From Cryoendolithus antarcticus (Eukaryota; Ascomycota; Dothideomycetes; Cladosporiales; Cladosporiaceae), in assembly GCA_002077065.1 (NCBI GenBank), contig NAJO01000033.1, forward strand, positions 186,001 through 250,000: a stretch of DNA of 64,000 nucleotides, given 5' to 3'. The position numbers and the translations under genes are program-made. This document shows positions 1-8,100 of this stretch, piece after piece (the first letter of the stretch is position 1; each line of letters opens with the position of its first letter). The notes under the pieces were generated by a model. It made no database searches. It saw nothing but the letters and a program-made list of their open reading frames with translations, and was not told the origin of the DNA.

Positions 1-1389
1 ACATATCAGAGGCTTAAGAAAGCTACCGCAGACATCATGGAGTCTCTACCATCATTTCTCGAATACACACCAGAGAACTTGGCAACATACGTAAGCGATC
101 GGCTTGCAAACCAGTTCATCTTCATGCACATCATTCACAACCAGATCATTCTCTTCGTGAATCGCTTCGCACTATCAACACCAGGCACCAGGGCGGCATT
201 GCCGAAGGACATGCCAGAGAGCTTCATCTCAGAATCGGCACAAGCAGCACAGAATGCAGCGAACACCATCTCAGCACTGGTAAAGGAGGGTCAAGATCAT
301 ATGGTTGTGGCACCTTTCGCAGGGTATGCCGCATTCTTGTCGAGTACAGTGCATATCAACGGAGCCTTCTCGCGAGATCCAGCACTACAAGCATCGTCAA
401 AGCAGAACTTGGCGTGGAATGTGAAGTATCTTACGATGATGAAGAAATACTGGGGCATGTTCCATTTCATGACAGAGAATCTCCGAGACTTATACCGCAA
501 ACACGCGGATGCTGCTAGGTCCGGTGCCACTACCAGAGGTGGCAAAGACGGCGAGGTGATTTTCCAGTATGGCGACTGGTTTGATCGATACCCGCACGGT
601 GTCAGCGGCACAGACTACGAGGAACCGCTTACCGAGATCAAGAAAGACCCCGGCGCGGATGCTGTTCTCGGTCAACAAAGCGATCTTCAGACCGTGGAGG
701 AATTCTTCTCGAAGCTCAGCCCGCCCAGCAGAGCGGCAGCACAAACGCAAGGGAAGTCACGCAAAGCTGCAAAGAAGTCTCGATCAAAGTCGGAGAGCAA
801 GGTCGCTGTTGACGCCAAACCACAAAACCTGGATTCTACGAGCCAAGCACCAGACGTGCTGCAACAACAGCAAGCACTCGCGATGCAGATGTCCGACAAC
901 GCCATGAGCGATCATGGTCTACCAGACAACATGACGTTCGCCCAGCAGCAACAAGCCTTCCCTGCAAATCCCTACCAAGCCCCGAACTCATTGTACATAC
1001 ACCCTCAGCAAGGCGTCATGTCCCAACTCGACCGCCAAATGGTGCTCAGCTCCTACGCTGGCATCGACCCGAATGCACCTATGCTCGATCCGCATCAACA
1101 GAGCAATCTGGAATTCGACTTCAACAACATGACCGCCAACAACAGTAACGGGCAAGGCCAATATTGGGGCGATCCAAGCTCGGCGTGGTTCATGCCGTTC
1201 AACATGGAGCCGCCGACTATGGCTGAAGATGGGAACCTGTTCAATGCTGGCGGTTTTGACTGGAATAATGGATTTGGGGAGTTTGGGCCTTTACCGCCTA
1301 CAGGCTTGACGCCGAGGCCAGGGTTGGACACTGGGCAAGGTACTTCCAGTGATGGGATGATGGACGGTCTAGATGGTTTGGGAAGGTAG
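1..1389 (+). CDS. Zn2Cys6-type fungal transcription factor, C-terminal part (5' truncated by window)
   Basis: The reading frame is open from base 1, so the gene begins outside the window; the first in-window ATG is at 37 but is probably internal. The visible 462 residues look like the tail of a fungal-specific transcription factor: an alpha-helical stretch at the start (middle-homology/Fungal_trans type, with KYLTMMKKYWGMFHFM as its most family-like segment), then a basic Lys/Ser/Arg patch (near 750-810), then a long Gln/Asn/Pro/Met-rich region that would suit an activation domain. The zinc cluster itself is not in view, so the family assignment rests on the helical segment and on composition. 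It resembles the Ctf1/Far-type regulators to my eye, but I cannot confirm that. No intron is visible in this part. Confidence 0.6.
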   Translation, partial: TYQRLKKATADIMESLPSFLEYTPENLATYVSDRLANQFIFMHIIHNQIILFVNRFALSTPGTRAALPKDMPESFISESAQAAQNAANTISALVKEGQDHMVVAPFAGYAAFLSSTVHINGAFSRDPALQASSKQNLAWNVKYLTMMKKYWGMFHFMTENLRDLYRKHADAARSGATTRGGKDGEVIFQYGDWFDRYPHGVSGTDYEEPLTEIKKDPGADAVLGQQSDLQTVEEFFSKLSPPSRAAAQTQGKSRKAAKKSRSKSESKVAVDAKPQNLDSTSQAPDVLQQQQALAMQMSDNAMSDHGLPDNMTFAQQQQAFPANPYQAPNSLYIHPQQGVMSQLDRQMVLSSYAGIDPNAPMLDPHQQSNLEFDFNNMTANNSNGQGQYWGDPSSAWFMPFNMEPPTMAEDGNLFNAGGFDWNNGFGEFGPLPPTGLTPRPGLDTGQGTSSDGMMDGLDGLGR

Positions 1390-1824
1390 CATAGTCAGTG
1401 AAAGAACGCAGCTATCTTTGGGCCTGCAGGATAACATTGTCCCGTCTCACTGTCGCACGCTGGCGTTCCAGCAATTATGACATCTAGATACTGTGCGGAA
1501 ATAGAGTATCTCGTATTGCTTGAGAGTGAGGTCGATAATCGCGCGGACCAAACGGCAAAGGATCGAAAATAGAGTTCACGGCCTGGCACAGCCAGTGGAT
1601 CGACCACGAAGTAACCACATCTGCGTCGATCAGCTGCACAAGCGCTCGAAGTCACCTCGCGCTTGATCGACGGTAAGCTTCCGTGACGTTGTTTCAAGAT
1701 GCTTAATCAAATTACATGGATATATAGTCCCACTGTCAATCCTTGTGGTCTGACAACAAAATCAAAAGCCACAGCTGCGTAGCATATGTAGAGAACGAAG
1801 GTGTCGCACACCTGACAGAACTGC
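1390..1824. other. Intergenic 435 bp
   Basis: Lies between two plus-strand genes. I see no convincing ORF, repeat or RNA gene; it should hold the 3' end of the regulator and the promoter of the next gene. Confidence 0.5.
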
Positions 1825-2688
1825 ATGGCTCGACCAATTGAATGGATGGGCAACGGCCGCCCTCTGCCGGCAGACCAGTATCCAGCTACAAGTCCGTTTG
1901 GACACAGCAACGACGACTTTGAAGCACTAGATGATCCGACCCTCGTACCGGGCCTCCACACTCTGCCCCTGCTATCAAGTCCGCCATCGTACTCGACGCT
2001 CGACGCTGCACCCCAGTACAGGCCAGCAGTACCATCTGGGCCTACAAGACCATCGTTCCCTTTGACACGAGGCTACCAGATCCGCCATGCCCTTTCGAGC
2101 CCCGGCCTTTCGATCTACGCTGGCAATACCAAGAAGTCCATATGCTACATTGGACGGTACTCAGCTATCGATACGCCGGACTTGATCTTCTTCACAGGCC
2201 ACGACTCGAAGGGAGAGGTGCTGGGTCAGGCCAAGATATTCGCCGCTGGCGCACCAAAGAACCTGCAATTTTGCGTGGGCGAAAATCCCTCAGGGTGGCG
2301 AGATGTGAACTCCGTAGTCGAAGGAAAAGTCTTCCATACTGAGAGCTGGCACTTCTCCGCAAAGCACAATGCGACGCATCTCGCGCGCTCGCTTTGCTGG
2401 AAACCAACCCACGATGCGCACTTGGGTTCTGGCCGCTTCCGGAGCAAGGACTACAAACTCGTCGACGCGCAAGATGACTCGGTCATTGCAGTCTGGATCG
2501 ACTCAACTTCGAGTTACGATGGTAGTGTTGGTGATTTGGAGTGGAAGGTGAATGGAGCGTCGGAGGAGTCTGTCTTGGAGTCGCTGATCGTCCTCATGGC
2601 GATCAGAGAACGGACGCGGAGGCGAGCCCGGCAGGTCGGCAGGGCTGTCGTCAATGGCGCGCATCAATTCCCGGGGAGGAGCATCTGA
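1825..2688 (+). CDS. Conserved hypothetical protein, tubby/LURP-one-like fold suspected
   Basis: Single exon, 287 residues, ATG at 1825. The first 80 residues are Pro/Ser-rich and low in structure. From about residue 85 to 260 there is a compact beta-rich region (IYAGNTKKSICYIGRY, then repeated strands with Trp-containing turns such as WRDVNSV, WHFSAKHN and LEWKVNG) followed by a basic helix (RERTRRRARQVGR). This pattern of short strands around one helix is what tubby-C/LURP-one-like fungal proteins look like, but no diagnostic residue proves it. No signal peptide or membrane segment. Its stop is 255 bp from the stop of the convergent SEN15 gene. The coding call is good; the function is unknown. 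Confidence 0.7.
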   Translation: MARPIEWMGNGRPLPADQYPATSPFGHSNDDFEALDDPTLVPGLHTLPLLSSPPSYSTLDAAPQYRPAVPSGPTRPSFPLTRGYQIRHALSSPGLSIYAGNTKKSICYIGRYSAIDTPDLIFFTGHDSKGEVLGQAKIFAAGAPKNLQFCVGENPSGWRDVNSVVEGKVFHTESWHFSAKHNATHLARSLCWKPTHDAHLGSGRFRSKDYKLVDAQDDSVIAVWIDSTSSYDGSVGDLEWKVNGASEESVLESLIVLMAIRERTRRRARQVGRAVVNGAHQFPGRSI

Positions 2689-2943
2689 GGACGGCACTTG
2701 CGGTAGTGTGATTCTGGACCATGTAGTGATCTTGTTGAGTGTAGCATTCCAGCGTTGCAAGCCCGCTGTGTGTGATGCTTACTGCGTTGCTATTAAGTCA
2801 CTAGTAATGGAATGAGCCAGGAGATACAACTCGTTATCAACTTACCTCTATGAGGCCCAACTGGACGACCTGCGCGACGGACACTCTCTGAGGCTGTCCA
2901 GGAGTCCAAAGGGTAAGTGTGATTCATCGTCAAGTCGACTCGA

Positions 2944-3534
2944 TCAGTTTTGACGTGGCTTCACGATGCCATCGTGTACAATGTAGTACACGATCGTGCT
3001 ATCGTCGTCAAGAGTTGCCAGAAGTACTCTCCTCGTAGTGCGCCATTCGTTGACTTTGGCGTGTCCGTTCGCCATATAGCCGTTCACTTGCTCGCCGAAC
3101 AAGTCTTTGCCGCCATCGGCTGTGGGCACCAGGCTGACTTTGTCGAACACCTCCCCAAACCGCCTCAGACTCCACTTCTCCCGCAGGTGAGTCGGCAGCA
3201 CCCACTCCCTCTCGGGATGCACCTCTGGCATACCAGTCTTGCCCTCATCTTTTTGTCGCTGAAGCAGGGCAATCTGCTCGTCTGGGTGCACGTATAATCT
3301 CTGCGGGGGAACTCCCGTGATCAATGGTCGAGGAAGTGCATCGTTCGAGCCTTCAACGTCGAAGTGAAGTCGCACGTCAGTCCAGTTGTGCTGGTATCGC
3401 AGATTATGAGCAATCTGCAGAGCCAGGTGGTGGAGGTGGGATGGGTGGGGCGATGTTGGCGGAGCGGGATTGGCGTCGATAAGCCCAGCCAACGCCGAGG
3501 GCTGTGGCGTCGCTGAAGGTAGCGGAGAAACCAT
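2944..3534 (-). CDS. SEN15: tRNA-splicing endonuclease subunit Sen15
   Basis: Single exon, 196 residues. Sen15 is a structural subunit of the heterotetrameric tRNA-splicing endonuclease (Sen2, Sen34, Sen54, Sen15) that cuts introns out of pre-tRNAs. The C-terminal two thirds match the family: an N-terminal helix (HLHHLALQIAHNLRYQHNW), a strand pair, WVLPTHLREKWSLRRF around residue 115, and the terminal strands RRVLLATLDDDSTIVYYIVH near the end. Length fits the fungal orthologues. The first 30 residues are Pro-rich and variable. It is divergent from the GNAT gene (417 bp apart) and convergent with the preceding gene. No catalytic residues are expected in this subunit. Confidence 0.85.
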   Translation of the reverse strand: MVSPLPSATPQPSALAGLIDANPAPPTSPHPSHLHHLALQIAHNLRYQHNWTDVRLHFDVEGSNDALPRPLITGVPPQRLYVHPDEQIALLQRQKDEGKTGMPEVHPEREWVLPTHLREKWSLRRFGEVFDKVSLVPTADGGKDLFGEQVNGYMANGHAKVNEWRTTRRVLLATLDDDSTIVYYIVHDGIVKPRQN

Positions 3535-3951
3535 AGTGTTTGGTCATGCGATATGAAGGATGGTGGTGTTGACTCCCGGTCACAGAAGCGCGGCTATTGG
3601 CGGCATTCCACGGCTGCAGCCCTACAAGATCTGACGTTTTTGTGCCCACGAGGTTGTACCTGCATCGCCAAGCTCTCAATCGTGCCTTCCACACCAACAC
3701 CGACTCCGAGGTGGAGGAAAGATTGACTAAGAGATAAGGCAAGTATGGACCGGTGGCTTTAGTTCTTCTTCTCTCAGGTTTTCTCTAGTCGAACCCCGTC
3801 CAGCATCTCATCCGTCTCATCATCCACCATACAATCACAGCCCTGCAATATTTACCGGCAAAGCCCTTTCCCTTGGAGTCTAGACCTAGGTCTATCTGGA
3901 TCCTAGTCAAGGAATCTTGGACATTCCGTCTCATCCACGTTTGCCGCCATC
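3535..3951. promoter_or_regulatory. Shared divergent promoter region SEN15 / GNAT
   Basis: A 417 bp stretch between two divergently transcribed start codons. It contains a pyrimidine-rich run close to the GNAT gene (about 3760-3850), which is common before fungal transcription starts. No defined operator recognised. Confidence 0.4.
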
Positions 3952-4656
3952 ATGCCGTTCACTGTTCTGCCAGCAGAAGATGTCGACATGCACCGCATCT
4001 TCGAAGTAGCTTCGTCGGCCTTCCTGCGAAACGAGCCGTTCTGGGACGCTTCATACCCCGAGCACTGGACGCCCGAAGGCCGGAAGATAGGTGGCGACCG
4101 CTTCCTGGGCTACAAGCAGGCCGATCCTCTCACGAATTACTTCAAGGCAGTTGACAGCGAGACTGGATCCATCGCTGGTTTTGCCAAGTGGAATGTCTAC
4201 CAAAACCGCTACCCAGATCGTCAAATAGCCAAGGGCGACTACTGGTCGAGCGAAGAGGAGAAGCAGTACGCGCAACATCTCATCGATGAGTTCAACAAGG
4301 ATCGTATTGCGCATGTTGAAGCCGCGAAGGGGAATGTGGTGAACCTCGACATTCTCGCCATCGATCCTGCGTTCCAGCGCCAAGGCGTTGGGCACAAGCT
4401 ATTGGAATGGGGATTGGAAAAGTCGGACGAGCTGGACTTCGAGACCATCGTGGAGAGCTCTGTGTTTGGGAAAGGCCTCTACGAGAAGAACGGCTTTGTG
4501 TTTCAAAAGCAAGTGGAGCTACCTCTGCCACCGCACTGGGCAGATCGTTCGACAAGTGCTTATGCATGGCTGATACGACCACGAAAATCGGCGAGGCATG
4601 CAACGACTAATGGTGGCACGAACGGGCATTCATATGAGGGTAATGGGTCGAGCTAG
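3952..4656 (+). CDS. GNAT-family N-acetyltransferase
   Basis: Single exon, 234 residues. GNAT enzymes transfer an acetyl group from acetyl-CoA to an amine. The acetyl-CoA binding motif is seen as RQGVGHKLL starting at residue 143, just after the strand NLDILAIDPAF, and is followed by the usual motif-B region (ESSVFGKGLYEKNGF). The N-terminus (TVLPAEDVDMHRIFEVASSAF) is typical of fungal GNATs that start with a variable substrate lobe. The last 30 residues are Gly/Asn/Ser-rich. No signal peptide, so a cytosolic enzyme is likely. Substrate cannot be told from sequence; small-molecule or xenobiotic amine acetylation is as likely as protein acetylation. Confidence 0.85.
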   Translation: MPFTVLPAEDVDMHRIFEVASSAFLRNEPFWDASYPEHWTPEGRKIGGDRFLGYKQADPLTNYFKAVDSETGSIAGFAKWNVYQNRYPDRQIAKGDYWSSEEEKQYAQHLIDEFNKDRIAHVEAAKGNVVNLDILAIDPAFQRQGVGHKLLEWGLEKSDELDFETIVESSVFGKGLYEKNGFVFQKQVELPLPPHWADRSTSAYAWLIRPRKSARHATTNGGTNGHSYEGNGSS

Positions 4657-5152
4657 GAAGGGTCACAGTGCAGGAGGTTGAGTGTGTGGTGCGGTCGATA
4701 GTGATGGGCTCTTACCAGGGGCAGGCATCTCATCAGTATGCCATGATTCTACGAATGATCTGCATTGAACATCACACATCATGAACAGCGCTCTTACGTC
4801 GGACTCCTGACCAAAACATCGATTACAGTCCTGTGCAGTGTATTGTGAGACTTGTTGTGAACGGAGCATAATGCCGTACATGTGAAGACGCCAAGCAAAT
4901 TGCCACATGAAGTGAAACCCACCAAAGCATCTCACCGGTTCGATGTGGTCGAACCTCACTTCCTACTGCACTGGACCTTTATCGTAAAATCTCTCCGATC
5001 CCAACTGTTGTCACTCATTATACTGCAGTGCCAGACCTGAAACCTCGACAAGCAGTGCACGTCGTGGCAGCATTGCACATTCAGTTCGAAGCACACAAAC
5101 GCACCATTTCATCAAATTCACAAGCGACACCTGAAGGGCAGCATCTGTGGTG
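4657..5152. other. Intergenic 496 bp between GNAT and DDX60-like gene
   Basis: Contains one perfect inverted repeat (4937-4955, listed separately) and the helicase promoter. No ORF supported. Confidence 0.5.
4937..4955. repeat. Short perfect inverted repeat (7 bp arms, 5 bp loop)
   Basis: GGTTCGA and TCGAACC flank TGTGG about 200 bp upstream of the helicase start codon. It can form a small hairpin or be a palindromic protein-binding site. It resembles a tRNA T-arm only superficially, since the stem includes the TTCGA bases that would be loop in a tRNA. Confidence 0.5.
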
Positions 5153-8100
5153 ATGAGCACGCAACACCCATCCAACAACGATGCGGTGACCAACGAAGAT
5201 GAGGTCCTCGATAGCTGGGACGCTGAGTCTGGCGAAGATACCGACCCCAAGTCAAACGATGACGAATCGGAATCTAGCCAGAGCGACGATGTAGACAGTG
5301 ATGCAGACGCCGAAGAGAGTGACGCTTCGTTAGAGATCGACTCTGACGTCGATCTAGAGAACGAAGACGATGAAGCTAAGGAGAAGCGGGTGGCCCTAAC
5401 CTACAAGAAGCTCCTCTCACGACGAGTCGATCTGATCGGCGACTATGCGGGCAGCGAACTCTTCCTGCTCGATGGCGACTCCATGCTGTTGCGCTGTTTC
5501 GATGACAAGAACCTGGACTTCTCAACTGGACTGCAGCAATTGCATGCGGTGTACACCGTTGAGTACTTCTTACATGCCCTGGTCCAGCGGAAAGCCAACT
5601 TCCACATCGCCTTCTTCGACAGCAACCGCGAGCTGTGCCTTCCGCCTTCAGCAGATAGAGCTAATGCACCGAAGTACTTTTTGGCTCGAGCAGCCATCAT
5701 CCGCCACCTTCAAGTCAACCTAAGGAAGGCGCATCCCACTGTCAAGGTCCATATCTTCCCGACATACAAGTCCGATGAATTCGCCGCCTATTTACATTCA
5801 ACGAGCCCTTACTTTCTTATGGCTCACGACGGCGCTTCGGCTATCAACCGCAAGGGCAAGATCATGACCTCAGACAAGGGGAACGCGCAGAAAGGCAACC
5901 GCGTTGCCCTCCGAGAGATGATCATGTCCTTCATCTCGCATGGGTACAACGTTGCCCTCGTGAACGGGCTGGAGTGGCGCGACACCAAAGTCATGACTAT
6001 GGTCCTGGAGACTCGCGATCGATATGTGCTGCGTCAAGGAGCTCTCGTCAAGCCAAAGCATCTTAAGAAGAGTACCGTTCCCAATTTGGAAGGCGACCTT
6101 GCAACACTACACGAGAAGTCGCCAAAATTGACGGAGCGAGAGACTCTTGTCGTCATTGCGGTCGCTAACCAGATAAAGGAAGGCATCTCTTCTGAAACTG
6201 CTCGGTTTCCCAGTGATCTTCTACTACACACCGCACTGCTGAAATACCTACCACTTGTATCGAGGAGACTTGAAGCAACGAAAGGTGCGAAGGGCGCACA
6301 GGACTTTTTGGTAGCTGTAGCTGGTCTTCTAGAATCAATCCTACAATCAGACGCTTGGTCCGACACCTCCGACGATACGAGAGCATGTGATATCTCCGAC
6401 GCTATCGATGGTCGCTTGTTCTTGCAGCTCACGAGCGGAGCGTCGGCACCGAGCGAGGAGGTCCTGGAGTATTTCAAGACGCTCTGCGAAGCAGTTCGGC
6501 ACTTGACCAGCACAGGTCTTCCCAAGGACGCGCAGCCTACACCTGCTGCGAAGCAGAGTGCTCGTGGTGGAGCAGAGATAGGGCCGACCAGCGACCTACG
6601 CGTACTACCCTTTTCCAATCCCGTGTTCGACAAGCACATGGAGTCCGTTAAGCTCGAGATCAGCGAGATTGCCGGAGAGGAACAGTCGCAGGCTTCACAC
6701 AAGATTTTCCGTGAAGTGACACACTGGCACAACTACAAGAGACCTCTGGTGAAGAAGGTCGCCCCTACACCACAGGAAGAGAAGAAAGCGGCGAAGGATG
6801 CTTTCTGGGCTGCCAAGCGCGAGCAGAAGTTCATGGCGGAGATGGCAACCTACGCTGCCAGTCTGACCAATTCGATCGGCCGGAGTCTGGACCCTGAGAC
6901 CATCATCGCGGGAACGGCAAAGTCGTTCGCTGCGCCTGCAGAGAACGGAGTGGACAAGACCAAGTCACAAGTGAAGAAGTCGGCGGCTTCATCGCCAGTA
7001 GACTCAGACGCATCTGACAGTGCTGCAAAGCGCAAGCCTCCACCTCAGAAAGGTGGTAAAAATGCAAAGCAGAACGCTGGTAAGCAGGCCATGCTGCAGA
7101 ATATCGCAGCCGAGAGAGCCAAGAAGGATGAGGCTGCCGGCAACAAAGTCGCTGGTGCATGGGCACTCGTGTGTAAGAACATTGAAGTCGAGAGCGACCC
7201 ACGGGCTCGCTTCCGAAAGGCCAAAGACTACCTCGCTACAGTCCGCAAGGAGTGGAAAGAAGTCGTCGAGGCCGAAGTCCGCCTTTACATGCTGCATTGT
7301 CTCGTGCAGTTCTGGCTCGAAGCCTGCCGCCAGAAAGAGCAGCAGCGGAGGATCGAGTTGGTTGCATTGATCTGGGACGTTGCACGGGCCGTCATGAAGA
7401 GCGATGGCCTCACCAAGACTATCGTCAGCTGCGTGGACATGACATCCAAGGCACTCAACTTGCCCCCGATGCCTCCCGCGCCCGTTATGGACGGGCTCCC
7501 AGACCGTAAGTTAGCGTTCAAATTCGCGCTACCTACTAAGGTGGAGTCTACCGCAATCAAAGAGTTGGCTACGGACTTTCAGCTGCTACACTGTGGTCCA
7601 TACTTGGAGCGCAGCTTCGACTCCGCTCCAGACAGCCGTGTTGAATTCAATCCGGATGGCTGGCAGCGCCGAGTGCTCGACGGTATTGATGCCAACAAAA
7701 GCTTATTCGTGGTGGCGCCGACCAGCGCTGGCAAGACATTCATCTCCTTCTACGCCATGCGTAAGATCCTCGAAGCTGACGACGATGGTGTGCTCATATA
7801 CATTGCACCCACGAAGGCCTTGGTGAACCAGATTGCTGCTGAGATCCAGGCACGCTTCAGCAAGAACTTCAAGTACGGCGGTCGATCTGTTTGGGCCATT
7901 CACACTCGCGACTACCGCATCAACAACGTGTTAGGCGCGCAAGTCATCGTCACTGTACCGCATGTGGCACAGATCCTACTCATGGCACCCGGCAACGCCA
8001 ACGGCTGGAGCACACGCGTGAAGCGCATCATCTTTGATGAGGTTCACTCCATCGGTCAGGCAGAGGATGGTGTTGTCTGGGAGCAGCTCCTGCTTCTCGC

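Noticed and set aside
6034..6732. 232-codon ORF antisense to the helicase gene
   Set aside because: Lies wholly within a strongly supported coding region and has no family features.
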